A DNA stretch of 64,000 nt from Actimicrobium sp047621665 (GTDB lineage: Bacteria > Pseudomonadota > Gammaproteobacteria > Burkholderiales > Burkholderiaceae_D): positions 1-64,000 of the forward strand of contig JBLHMB010000001.1 of the NCBI GenBank assembly GCA_047621665.1, read 5' to 3'. Numbering within the stretch: the first letter of the stretch is position 1; every line of letters starts with the position of its first letter. The notes beneath the pieces are model-generated. The model was not told the origin of the DNA. It was given only the letters and a program-made list of their open reading frames with translations, and searched no databases. Made by a program: the position numbers and the translations under genes. Shown here piece after piece: positions 50,158 to 59,252 of this stretch.

Positions 50158-52812
50158 ATGGATCAATTCGCTAAAGAAACTATCCCGATTTCACTTGAAG
50201 ACGAGATGCGCAAAAGCTACCTCGATTACGCGATGAGCGTGATTGTCGGGAGAGCCTTGCCTGACGTGCGGGACGGTCTCAAACCGGTGCACCGCCGGGT
50301 CCTGTTTGCGATGCACGAAATGAACAACGTCTGGAACCGGCCGTACGTGAAGTGCGCGCGCGTCGTCGGTGAAGTCATGGGGAAATACCATCCTCATGGC
50401 GACCAATCTATCTATGACACGCTAGTACGGATGGCGCAGGATTTTTCGTTGCGTTACACACTAGTGGACGGACAAGGTAATTTTGGTTCGGTCGATGGCG
50501 ATAACGCTGCAGCGATGCGCTACACCGAGTGCCGGCTCGACAAGATTGCCAATGAAATCCTGGCCGACATCGACAAAGACACAGTCGATTTTGTGCCTAA
50601 CTACGATGGTAAGGAAAAAGAGCCGACGGTGTTGCCGACCCGGATTCCGAACCTGCTGATTAACGGCGCGTCAGGAATTGCCGTCGGCATGGCGACCAAC
50701 ATACCGCCGCATAACATTACCGAAGTCATTGATGGCGCACTGTATGTTTTGCGCAATGTCGAGTGCACGATCGATGAATTGATCGAAATCATTCCCGCGC
50801 CGGATTTCCCGACCGCCGGCATCATCTACGGCGTCTCTGGTGTGCGCGATGGTTATCGCACCGGACGTGGTCGTATCGTCATGCGTGCCAAGACCCATTT
50901 CGAGGAGTACGGCAAGGAAAGCCGTACGGCGATCATCGTCGACGAGTTGCCGTATCAGGTGAATAAAAAATCGCTGCTCGAACGCATTGCCGAACTGGTG
51001 CGCGACAAGAAGCTTGAGGGTATTTCCGACATCCGCGATGAGTCAGACAAGTCCGGCATGCGGGTCGTCATCGAACTCAAGCGCGCGGAAGTGCCGGAAG
51101 TCGTGCTCAATAATTTGTACAAGCAGACCCAGTTGCAAGACACCTTCGGCATGAACATGGTGGCGCTGGTGGATGGGCAGCCGAAGTTGCTGAACCTCAA
51201 GCAGATGCTGCAATGTTTCCTGTCGCATCGTCGTGAAGTCGTCACGCGCCGGACGATTTTCGAACTGCGCCGCGCGCGCGAACGCGGGCACGTACTCGAA
51301 GGTCTGGCCGTTGCGCTGGCCAATATCGATGACTTCATTGCCATCATCAAGGCGGCGCCAACGCCACCGGTTGCCAAGGTCGAACTGATGGCGCGGGCCT
51401 GGGATTCGTCGGTCGTGCGCGAAATGCTGGTGCGTACCGGCGAAGAAGCGCTCGGCGGCATTAATGCCTTCCGTCCCGAGAACCTGCCCAAGCACTATGG
51501 CATCCAGCCGGACGGTTTGTACAAACTGTCGGACGATCAGGCGCAGGAAATTTTGCAGATGCGTCTGCAGCGCCTGACTGGTCTGGAGCAGGACAAGATC
51601 GTCAACGAGTACAAGGAAGTCATGGCGCAGATCGCCGACTTGCTCGACATCCTGTCAAAGCCTGAGCGTGTGACGATCATCATCGTCGACGAGTTGACCG
51701 CTGCCAAGATGGAATACGGCATTGGTGCCAAGGACGAGCGTCGCTCGTTCATCGAGCACAATGCCACCGACCTGGGCACCGAAGATCTGATTACGCCACA
51801 AGACATGGTGGTTACGTTGTCGCACACCGGTTACATGAAGTCGCAACCGATGTCCGAATACCGCGCGCAAAAACGCGGCGGGCGCGGCAAGCAGGCAATG
51901 GCAACCAAAGATGACGACTGGATCGATCAGCTTTTTATCGCCAATACCCACGACTACATTTTGTGCTTCAGCAACCGCGGCCGGCTTTACTGGCTCAAGG
52001 TATGGGAAGTGCCGCAAGGCTCGCGCAATTCGCGCGGCAAGCCGATCGTCAACATGTTCCCGTTGCTGGATGGTGAAAAAGTCACGGTGATCCTGCCGGT
52101 CTCGGGCGATAACCGGAGCTTCCCGGAAGACCGTTATATTTTCATGTCGACCAGTCTTGGTACGGTCAAGAAAACGCCATTGAGCGATTTCAGCAATCCG
52201 CGTAAGGCCGGCATCATTGCGGTCGACCTCGATGAAGGCGATTTCCTGATCGGCGCAGCACTGACCGATGGCCAGCATGACGTGATGCTGTTCTCGGATT
52301 CCGGCAAGGCGGTACGCTTCGATGAAAACGATGTGCGTCCGATGGGCCGAACCGCCCGTGGCGTGCGCGGCATGAATCTCGACGAAGGCCAGCAAGTCAT
52401 CGCGTTGCTGGTGGCTGAAAACGAACAGCAATCCGTGCTGACTGCGACCGAAAACGGTTACGGCAAGCGCACCCCGATCACCGAATACACCCGTCACGGT
52501 CGCGGTACCAAGGGCATGATTGCAATCCAGACCAGTGAGCGCAACGGTCGCGTTGTTGCCGCCACGCTGGTCGAGCCATCCGATGAAATCATGCTGATCA
52601 CAACCGGTGGCGTACTGATCCGCACCCGGGTTGCCGAGATCCGCGAAATGGGTCGTGCCACGCAAGGCGTGACCCTGATCGCTGTCGAAGATGGCACCAA
52701 GCTGAGTGGCTTGCAGCGCATCGTCGAGCCGGATGTCGACGAAGACGATGAAGGCATCGCTGCTGCAGACACGGCAACCGACGACACGCCGGCTGCTGAC
52801 GAAAAAGAGTAA
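50158..52812 (+). CDS. gyrA: DNA gyrase subunit A
   Basis: An 884-residue GyrA. The N-terminal breakage-reunion domain has SYLDYAMSVIVGRALPDVRD, the region GDQSIYDTLVRMAQDFSLRY (quinolone-determining, with HPHGDQSIYD where E. coli has HPHGDSAVYD), and the catalytic Tyr in AMRYTECRLDKIANEI. The C-terminal DNA-wrapping propeller contains the GyrA box RAQKRGGRGKQA-like QKRGGRGKQ, followed by an acidic tail. The position matching E. coli Ser83 is Gln, and that matching Asp87 is Asp. It starts the long rightward block. The serC ATG follows three bases after its stop. Confidence 0.97.
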   Translation: MDQFAKETIPISLEDEMRKSYLDYAMSVIVGRALPDVRDGLKPVHRRVLFAMHEMNNVWNRPYVKCARVVGEVMGKYHPHGDQSIYDTLVRMAQDFSLRYTLVDGQGNFGSVDGDNAAAMRYTECRLDKIANEILADIDKDTVDFVPNYDGKEKEPTVLPTRIPNLLINGASGIAVGMATNIPPHNITEVIDGALYVLRNVECTIDELIEIIPAPDFPTAGIIYGVSGVRDGYRTGRGRIVMRAKTHFEEYGKESRTAIIVDELPYQVNKKSLLERIAELVRDKKLEGISDIRDESDKSGMRVVIELKRAEVPEVVLNNLYKQTQLQDTFGMNMVALVDGQPKLLNLKQMLQCFLSHRREVVTRRTIFELRRARERGHVLEGLAVALANIDDFIAIIKAAPTPPVAKVELMARAWDSSVVREMLVRTGEEALGGINAFRPENLPKHYGIQPDGLYKLSDDQAQEILQMRLQRLTGLEQDKIVNEYKEVMAQIADLLDILSKPERVTIIIVDELTAAKMEYGIGAKDERRSFIEHNATDLGTEDLITPQDMVVTLSHTGYMKSQPMSEYRAQKRGGRGKQAMATKDDDWIDQLFIANTHDYILCFSNRGRLYWLKVWEVPQGSRNSRGKPIVNMFPLLDGEKVTVILPVSGDNRSFPEDRYIFMSTSLGTVKKTPLSDFSNPRKAGIIAVDLDEGDFLIGAALTDGQHDVMLFSDSGKAVRFDENDVRPMGRTARGVRGMNLDEGQQVIALLVAENEQQSVLTATENGYGKRTPITEYTRHGRGTKGMIAIQTSERNGRVVAATLVEPSDEIMLITTGGVLIRTRVAEIREMGRATQGVTLIAVEDGTKLSGLQRIVEPDVDEDDEGIAAADTATDDTPAADEKE

Positions 52813-52815
52813 ACG

Positions 52816-53919
52816 ATGAGCCACGTATTCAATTTTTCTGCGGGTCCTGCTGTTCTGCCGCGCGAAGTACTGGTCGAAGCGGCAGCCGACATGCTCGACT
52901 GGCATGGCAGTGGCATGTCGGTCATGGAAATGAGCCATCGCGGTCCCGAGTTCATGTCCATCATGGCGGCGGCGCAAAAAGATTTGCGCGAGCTGATGGC
53001 AGTGCCGGATAACTACCAGATCCTGTTCCTGCAGGGCGGCGGCCTGGCTGAAAACGCGATCGTGCCGATGAATCTGCTGGGTCGCAAGGCGCAGCCGGCG
53101 GTGATCGATTTCATTCACACCGGTTCGTGGACCGGCAAGTCTATTAAGGAAGCCGGCAAGTACGCGCAGGTCAATGTCGCCGCGTCGTCCAAGGCCACTG
53201 GCTTCGATCGCGTGCCGGCGCGGGCTGACTGGAAGCTCTCGGCCGATCCGGCCTACGTGCATATCTGCAGCAATGAAACCATCGACGGCGTCGAGATCGG
53301 GATGCCTCCCGACATCGCTGCCGATACCAACGGCGCGCCGCTGGTGGCCGATGTCTCGTCGCATATTTTGTCGCGCGTCATCGATGTCAGCAAGCACGGC
53401 GTGCTGTTCGCCGGAGCGCAAAAAAATATCGGTCCGGCTGGCCTGACCATCGTCATCGTGCGCGATGACCTGCTTGGTCATGCACTGCCGATCTGTCCGT
53501 CGGCTTTCGACTGGAAAGTCGTGGCCGAGAACGGCTCGATGTACAACACGCCGCCGACCTACGGGATTTATATTGCAGGGCTGGTATTCCAGTGGCTCAA
53601 GCGCCAGGGTGGCGTGGCCGCGATGGAGCAGCGCAATATCGCCAAGGCGGCGCTGCTCTATGACTATCTCGATCAGAGTCAGTTCTACTTCAACCGTGTG
53701 GCCAGCGCTGACCGGTCGCGCATGAACGTACCGTTTTTTCTGCGCGACGAAACACTGAACGACGCATTTCTGGCCGGCGCAAAACAGCGCCATTTGCTGC
53801 AGCTTAAGGGCCACAAGTCCGTCGGCGGCATGCGTGCATCGATCTACAATGCGATGCCTATCGAAGGCGTGCAAGCGCTGATTTCCTGGATGCAGGAATT
53901 CGAAAGTGCCCACCGGTAA
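52816..53919 (+). CDS. serC: Phosphoserine aminotransferase
   Basis: A 367-residue PLP enzyme of serine and pyridoxal phosphate synthesis. Blocks: FNFSAGPAVLPREVLVEAAA, GMSVMEMSHRGPEFM, ILFLQGGGLAENAIVPMNLL, VADVSSHILSR, and AGAQKNIGPAGLTIVIVRDD with the PLP-binding Lys. It sits between gyrA and pheA, an order frequent in proteobacteria. Confidence 0.96.
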   Translation: MSHVFNFSAGPAVLPREVLVEAAADMLDWHGSGMSVMEMSHRGPEFMSIMAAAQKDLRELMAVPDNYQILFLQGGGLAENAIVPMNLLGRKAQPAVIDFIHTGSWTGKSIKEAGKYAQVNVAASSKATGFDRVPARADWKLSADPAYVHICSNETIDGVEIGMPPDIAADTNGAPLVADVSSHILSRVIDVSKHGVLFAGAQKNIGPAGLTIVIVRDDLLGHALPICPSAFDWKVVAENGSMYNTPPTYGIYIAGLVFQWLKRQGGVAAMEQRNIAKAALLYDYLDQSQFYFNRVASADRSRMNVPFFLRDETLNDAFLAGAKQRHLLQLKGHKSVGGMRASIYNAMPIEGVQALISWMQEFESAHR

Positions 53920-53974
53920 CAACCCTTGCGCCAGTGCGGCATCGTGCCGCACGTGGCCAACTACAGGCCGACGA

Positions 53975-55051
53975 ATGTCCATCGATAGCAAACTTAAACC
54001 GCTGCGCGAACAGATCGATTCGATCGACGCGCAAATTCTTGTATTGCTCAACCAGCGCGCCAGCGTGGCCCAGGAAGTCGGTCACGTCAAAGCTGAAACC
54101 AACGCGCCCGTATTTCGTCCCGAACGCGAAGCGCAAGTCCTGCGCAGTGTCGCCGAACGCAATCCCGGTCCGCTGGTGGCAACCGACGTACAGACCATCT
54201 TTCGCGAAATCATGTCGGCCTGTCGCGCGCTCGAAAAGCGTGTCACGGTCGCCTACCTAGGCCCGGCGGGTACCTTCAGCGAACAAGCTGTGTATCAGCA
54301 GTTCGGGCACGCGGTCGAAGGCATGCCGTGCGCCTCGATTGATGAAGTGTTTCGCGCCACTGAAGCCGGGACGGCCGATTTCGGCGTCGTACCGATCGAG
54401 AATTCATCAGAAGGCGTGATCAATCGCACGCTCGATTTGCTGCTGCAAACCACGCTGGCCATCAGTGGCGAAATTTCGATCCCGGTCCATCACAGCCTGA
54501 TGACACGTTCCGGCACGCTAGACGGTATTTCCCAGATTTGCGCGCATTCGCAAGCGCTGGCGCAGTGTCAGGTATGGTTGAACATGAATGTGGCCGGTAT
54601 TGCACGCCATGCCGTGGCGTCGAACGGCGAAGCGGCACGCATGGCAGGAAATGACCCGCATTGCGCCGCCGTGGCCAGCGAAATTGCCGGCGCCAAGTAC
54701 GGCCTGCAAGTGGTCAATGCGCATATTCAGGATGACCCGCACAACCGCACCCGCTTTGCCATCATCGGCCGGTTGCACACGACGCCCAGCGGCAAGGATC
54801 AAACCTCGCTGGTGCTGTCGGTGCCGAACAAGCCCGGTGCGGTCTACAATCTGCTTGCGCCGCTGGCAGCAAACGGCGTTTCGATGACGCGCTTTGAGTC
54901 ACGTCCGGCGCGCATGGGTACCTGGGAATATTATTTTTATGTCGATGTCGAGGGCCATGCGCACGATGCCAAGGTCGCGCGGGCACTCGATGCGCTGAAA
55001 ACCAATGCAGCGTTTTTCAAGCTACTGGGTTCCTACCCCGCCAGCCTGTAG
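53975..55051 (+). CDS. pheA: Chorismate mutase/prephenate dehydratase (P-protein)
   Basis: A 358-residue bifunctional enzyme on the phenylalanine branch. The N-terminal AroQ chorismate mutase domain (LKPLREQIDSIDAQILVLLN) covers about residues 1-85. The prephenate dehydratase follows (VAYLGPAGTFSEQAVYQQFG, FGVVPIENSSEGVINRTLDL, NRTRFAIIG). The ACT regulatory domain covers about 275-350 (SLVLSVPNKPGAVYNLLAPL, THEST-like region as FESRPARMGTWEYYFYVDVE). The start at 53975 fits the family. The in-frame extension to 53906 overlaps serC. Confidence 0.95.
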   Translation: MSIDSKLKPLREQIDSIDAQILVLLNQRASVAQEVGHVKAETNAPVFRPEREAQVLRSVAERNPGPLVATDVQTIFREIMSACRALEKRVTVAYLGPAGTFSEQAVYQQFGHAVEGMPCASIDEVFRATEAGTADFGVVPIENSSEGVINRTLDLLLQTTLAISGEISIPVHHSLMTRSGTLDGISQICAHSQALAQCQVWLNMNVAGIARHAVASNGEAARMAGNDPHCAAVASEIAGAKYGLQVVNAHIQDDPHNRTRFAIIGRLHTTPSGKDQTSLVLSVPNKPGAVYNLLAPLAANGVSMTRFESRPARMGTWEYYFYVDVEGHAHDAKVARALDALKTNAAFFKLLGSYPASL

Positions 55052-55086
55052 ACGCTCCTTCAACAACACTAACGCGGAAATCCATC

Positions 55087-56193
55087 ATGTCATTTCAATT
55101 CGGCCCCGACTACGTCCGTGCGATCGCTCCGTATCAAGGCGGCAAACCGATTTCTGAAGTTGCCCGTGAATTCGGGCTTGATGAAGCGAGCATCGTCAAG
55201 CTGGCCTCGAATGAAAATCCGCTCGGCATGCCGGAGTCGGCACGTCTGGCGATGCTGGAAGCGATGGCGGATCTCGGTCGCTATCCGGACGCCAACGGTT
55301 TTGCACTGAAGGCCGTGATCGCTACCAAACATGATGTCGCGCAAGAGTGGATCACGCTGGGTAACGGCAGTAACGACATTCTTGAACTGGCGGCGCACGC
55401 GTTCGTCGAGCCGGGCCAGGAAGTGATTTACGCGCAGTATTCGTTCGCGGTGTATCCGCTGGCCACGCAGGCGGTTGGCGGCAAATCGGTGGTGGTCGCC
55501 GCCAAGGATTTTGGTCACGATCTGGACGCGATGGCCGCAGCGATCACGCCTGCCACACGTTTGATCTTCATTGCCAATCCAAACAACCCGACCGGCACTT
55601 TTTTGCCGGCAGCCGCGATTGCTGATTTCCTTGCGCACGTACCGTCGCACATTGTTGTCGTGCTCGATGAAGCCTACAACGAGTATCTTCCGCCCGCGTT
55701 GCAATATGATTCGATCGCCTGGGTGCGCCAGTATCCGAACCTGCTGGTCTCGCGTAGTTTGTCCAAGGCTTACGGGCTGGCCGGATTGCGCATCGGCTTT
55801 GGTATCGCGCAACCGGCAGTAACCGATTTGCTCAACCGGATTCGTCAGCCGTTCAATGTCAATTCGATGGCGCAAGCGGCCGCGATTGCGGCATTGAACG
55901 ACCATGCTTTCCTGGCCAAGGGTGCGCAGATCAATGACGCGGGTTACGCGCAACTGACCGCCGCGTTCGATACGCTCGGCTTGCAGTATGTGCCATCGTC
56001 GGGGAATTTCGTGCTGGTCAAGGTCGGTGACGACGATGGAGCCGGCGCGCGGGTCAACCTGGCCTTGCTTAAATGTGGCGTGATCGTGCGGCCCGTCGGC
56101 AATTACGGCTTACCGCAGTGGCTGCGTATCTCGATCGGTTTGCCGGCCGAGAATGCCACCTTCATTGCCGCACTGACCGGGATACTCGCCTGA
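55087..56193 (+). CDS. hisC: Histidinol-phosphate/aromatic aminotransferase
   Basis: A 368-residue class I/II aminotransferase. Blocks are IVKLASNENPLGMPESARLA, NGSNDILELAAHAF, FIANPNNPTGTFLP, VVLDEAYNEYLPP and SRSLSKAYGLAGLRIGFGIA with the PLP Lys. The sequence is HisC-like, but its place between pheA and tyrA suggests a role in transaminating prephenate, phenylpyruvate or hydroxyphenylpyruvate in addition to, or instead of, histidine synthesis. tyrA starts five bases later. Confidence 0.92.
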   Translation: MSFQFGPDYVRAIAPYQGGKPISEVAREFGLDEASIVKLASNENPLGMPESARLAMLEAMADLGRYPDANGFALKAVIATKHDVAQEWITLGNGSNDILELAAHAFVEPGQEVIYAQYSFAVYPLATQAVGGKSVVVAAKDFGHDLDAMAAAITPATRLIFIANPNNPTGTFLPAAAIADFLAHVPSHIVVVLDEAYNEYLPPALQYDSIAWVRQYPNLLVSRSLSKAYGLAGLRIGFGIAQPAVTDLLNRIRQPFNVNSMAQAAAIAALNDHAFLAKGAQINDAGYAQLTAAFDTLGLQYVPSSGNFVLVKVGDDDGAGARVNLALLKCGVIVRPVGNYGLPQWLRISIGLPAENATFIAALTGILA

Positions 56194-56198
56194 CTACC

Positions 56199-57098
56199 AT
56201 GCTGAAAAAAGTTGCTATCTTCGGTGTCGGTCTGATCGGCGGTTCGTTCGCGCTGGCATTGACGCGTGCCGGCAGGGTTGATCATATCGTCGGCTTTGGT
56301 CGCAGCCCCGGTGTGTTGCTGCGCGCACAGGCGCTGGGCATCATCGACACCATCGCGGACTCCGCAGAAGACGCCGTACGCGATGCCGATCTGGTATTGA
56401 TTGCCGCGCCCGTGGCGCAAACCGGGGCCATCCTGCGATCGATTCAACCGCACCTGCAAGCAGGTACCGTCGTTACCGACGCCGGCAGCACCAAGGCCGA
56501 TGTGGTCGCGGCGGCGCGTGCTGCGCTGGGTGACAAGATCGGCCAGTTCATTCCCGGTCATCCGATTGCCGGACGTGAACAGAACGGACCGGAAGCCGCG
56601 ATTGCCGATTTGTATGCCGGCAAAAAAGTCGTGCTGACCGCCTTGCCGGAAAACAGCGCCGCCGATATCGAGCGGGTTGCGCTGGCCTGGCAGGCTTGCG
56701 GCGCGATGATTCACCGGCTCAGTGCCGCTGATCACGACCGCATTTTTGCCGCCGTCAGCCATTTGCCACACCTGTTGTCCTATGCGCTGGTCGACGATAT
56801 TGCACGCAAGCCGCATGCCGAATTATTGTTCCAGTACGCAGCCAGCGGGTTTCGCGACTTCACGCGCATTGCCGGGTCGTCGCCCGAAATGTGGCGCGAT
56901 ATTTCATTGGCTAACCAGCCGGCACTGCTTGCTGAGCTAGACTCCTACCTCGATCAGTTGCAAGGTTTGCGGCGCATGCTGGCCGAACGCGATGGTGCGG
57001 GATTGGAAGCAATTTACAGTAACGCGCAGCAGGCGCGGCACAACTGGATCAGTGCGATCGAGGCCGCAGAGCTGCAAGTAAAACAAGGTGGTGATTGA
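56199..57098 (+). CDS. tyrA: Prephenate (or arogenate) dehydrogenase
   Basis: A 299-residue NAD(P)-dependent dehydrogenase on the tyrosine branch. The start MLKKVAIFGVGLIGGSFALA carries the Rossmann loop GxGLIGGS. Later blocks are VTDAGSTKADVVAAA, FIPGHPIAGREQNGPEAA, and AVSHLPHLLSYALVD with catalytic His residues. It overlaps hisC upstream only if the unlikely 5' extension is used. Its stop overlaps the aroA ATG by one base. Confidence 0.94.
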   Translation: MLKKVAIFGVGLIGGSFALALTRAGRVDHIVGFGRSPGVLLRAQALGIIDTIADSAEDAVRDADLVLIAAPVAQTGAILRSIQPHLQAGTVVTDAGSTKADVVAAARAALGDKIGQFIPGHPIAGREQNGPEAAIADLYAGKKVVLTALPENSAADIERVALAWQACGAMIHRLSAADHDRIFAAVSHLPHLLSYALVDDIARKPHAELLFQYAASGFRDFTRIAGSSPEMWRDISLANQPALLAELDSYLDQLQGLRRMLAERDGAGLEAIYSNAQQARHNWISAIEAAELQVKQGGD

Positions 57099-58420
57099 TG
57101 CGACATTATCCGCCTCACATTGACCTGCAGCCGGCGCGCCGCGTGCAGGGTACGGTCCGGTTGCCAGGTTCTAAAAGTATTTCCAATCGGGTACTGCTGC
57201 TGGCCGCGCTGGCCGAAGGGACAACCGATATTCGTGATTTGCTGGCTTCGGATGATACCCACGTCATGCTGACTGCCTTGCAATCACTGGGCATCGACTG
57301 GCAGCGTAGCGGCAGCACGCAGGATTACACCGTCACCGGCGGTGCCGGCAAGTTTCCGAATCAGCGAGCTGACCTGTTCATGGGCAATGCCGGTACGGCA
57401 ATCCGGCCACTGACGGCCGCGTTGGCAATCGTCGGTGGCGATTACACGCTGCACGGGGTAGCGCGCATGCACGAGCGGCCAATCGGCGATCTGGTCGATG
57501 CGCTCAATGCGATTGGCGCGAAGATCGTCTGCACCGGCGTAGCTGGCTTTCCGCCGTTACACATTCGTACCGGACAAATCCATACGCAGTCGCTGGACGT
57601 TCGCGGCAATGTCTCGAGCCAGTTCCTCACTGCATTGCTGATGGTTGCACCGCTGATCGCGCGCACCCAGGCCGTCAAGATCAATGTCATCGGCGAGCTC
57701 ATTTCCAAGCCCTACATCGAGATCACGATCAATCTGATGCGTCGATTCGGTGTCGAGGTTGAGCGCAACGGCTGGCAATCGTTCACCATCGGCGCTGCGC
57801 AAAATTATGTCAGCCCGGGTCGGATTCATGTCGAAGGCGATGCGTCATCGGCCTCGTATTTTCTGGCTGCCGGTGCCATCGCCGGAGGGCCGGTGCGGGT
57901 CGAGGGTGTCGGCAGCGACAGCATTCAGGGTGACGTCCGTTTCGTCGAAGCATTGCAGCAAATGGGCGCAACCATCACAATGGGCGAGAACTGGATCGAG
58001 GCCAGCGCGAACGGTGTTCTGAAAGCCATCGATTCCGATTTCAACCACATCCCCGATGCCGCGATGACGATCGCGATTGCCGCCCTCTACGCCGATGGAC
58101 CCAGCACGCTGCGCAATATCGGCAGCTGGCGCGTCAAGGAAACCGACCGTATTCATGCAATGGCGACCGAATTGCGCAAGCTGGGTGCGACGGTCGAGGA
58201 GGGTGCCGACACCCTGCGCATCACGCCACCGGTCGAGATTGCCGCCGCCGAGATCGATACCTACGACGACCACAGGATGGCGATGTGCTTTTCGCTGGCG
58301 TCACTTGATGGCGCGGCGCGGCGCGGCGCGCAGATCCGTATCAATGATCCCGATTGCGTGGCAAAGACCTTCCCTGATTATTTCGACGTGTTTGCGAACG
58401 TCGCCATGCATTCCATTTGA
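57098..58420 (+). CDS. aroA: 3-phosphoshikimate 1-carboxyvinyltransferase (EPSP synthase)
   Basis: A 440-residue shikimate pathway enzyme. Marks are VRLPGSKSISNRVLLLAALA, FMGNAGTAIRPLTAALA (class I EPSP synthase loop), GDASSASYFLAAGAI, SWRVKETDRIHAMATELRKL and YDDHRMAMCFSLA. The active-site Gly of the glyphosate-binding loop (NAGTAIRP) is present. The start ATG shares one base with the tyrA TGA. cmk follows in tight order. Confidence 0.96.
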   Translation: MRHYPPHIDLQPARRVQGTVRLPGSKSISNRVLLLAALAEGTTDIRDLLASDDTHVMLTALQSLGIDWQRSGSTQDYTVTGGAGKFPNQRADLFMGNAGTAIRPLTAALAIVGGDYTLHGVARMHERPIGDLVDALNAIGAKIVCTGVAGFPPLHIRTGQIHTQSLDVRGNVSSQFLTALLMVAPLIARTQAVKINVIGELISKPYIEITINLMRRFGVEVERNGWQSFTIGAAQNYVSPGRIHVEGDASSASYFLAAGAIAGGPVRVEGVGSDSIQGDVRFVEALQQMGATITMGENWIEASANGVLKAIDSDFNHIPDAAMTIAIAALYADGPSTLRNIGSWRVKETDRIHAMATELRKLGATVEEGADTLRITPPVEIAAAEIDTYDDHRMAMCFSLASLDGAARRGAQIRINDPDCVAKTFPDYFDVFANVAMHSI

Positions 58421-58431
58421 AGCTCAATACC

Positions 58432-59127
58432 ATGCCATTAGCTACCATTCCAGTCATCACCATCGATGGCCCGACCGCCTCCGGCAAGGGTACGGTGGCG
58501 CATCTTGTGGCTGTGCGGCTGGGATTTCATTACCTTGATTCGGGTGCCCTATACCGGCTTACTGCACTCTCGGCAATGCGCAAGCAGCTCGCGCCGACCG
58601 ACGAGCACGGCTTGGCCAAGGCTGCAGCAGGGCTCAATTGCCATTTCAATGGCGAGCATGTATTTCTGTCGAACGAGGACGTGACCGCCGCGATTCGTGC
58701 CGAAGCGGTCGGCAATTTCGCTTCGTGTATCGCGACGTTGCCGACGGTGCGACAAGCGCTGTATGCGTTGCAACTCGGCTTTCGCTCGCCGCCCGGGCTG
58801 GTAGCCGACGGGCGTGACATGGGGACAGTGATTTTTCCGCGTGCCACGCTCAAAGTCTTCCTGACTGCCAGCGCAGAAGCGCGCGCCGGGCGCCGATTCA
58901 GGCAATTGAACGGCAAGGGAATATCTGCTAATATGCACGACCTCCTGAAAGACTTGAACGAACGAGATGAACGCGATGCAAATCGCTCCATTGCACCGCT
59001 CAAGCCGGCCGAGGATGCGCACTTGCTAGAGACCTCGAACATGACCGCAGAAGCTGCAGTCACCCAGGTTCTGGCCTGGTACGCAGCAGCACGTAAGCGG
59101 GAAGATTCTCATCCTGCAGTAAAATAA
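58432..59127 (+). CDS. cmk: Cytidylate kinase
   Basis: A 231-residue kinase phosphorylating CMP and dCMP. The P-loop is ITIDGPTASGKGTVAHLVAV, and YLDSGALYRLTALSAM, VADGRDMGTVIFPRA and LKVFLTASAEARAGRRFRQL follow. The start MPLATIPVITIDG was chosen. A TTG 15 bases earlier overlaps aroA. The pair cmk-rpsA is widely conserved. Confidence 0.95.
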   Translation: MPLATIPVITIDGPTASGKGTVAHLVAVRLGFHYLDSGALYRLTALSAMRKQLAPTDEHGLAKAAAGLNCHFNGEHVFLSNEDVTAAIRAEAVGNFASCIATLPTVRQALYALQLGFRSPPGLVADGRDMGTVIFPRATLKVFLTASAEARAGRRFRQLNGKGISANMHDLLKDLNERDERDANRSIAPLKPAEDAHLLETSNMTAEAAVTQVLAWYAAARKREDSHPAVK

Positions 59128-59252
59128 CGCAATTGTTCCATCTGGCGTTCCTTGTCGCGCAAAGCGGCAACGAACATAAACACACCTAACCCTCTGACTG
59201 GCCCGCTCACGTTGAGCGTCTCCACCACAGGCAACCTGCCCAAAACCCCGCT

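Noticed and set aside
51655..54051. A 798-codon minus-strand frame opposite gyrA and serC
   Set aside because: It is the mirror of the strongly codon-biased gyrA and serC genes, with no ribosome-binding site and a His/Arg-rich composition typical of antisense shadows.
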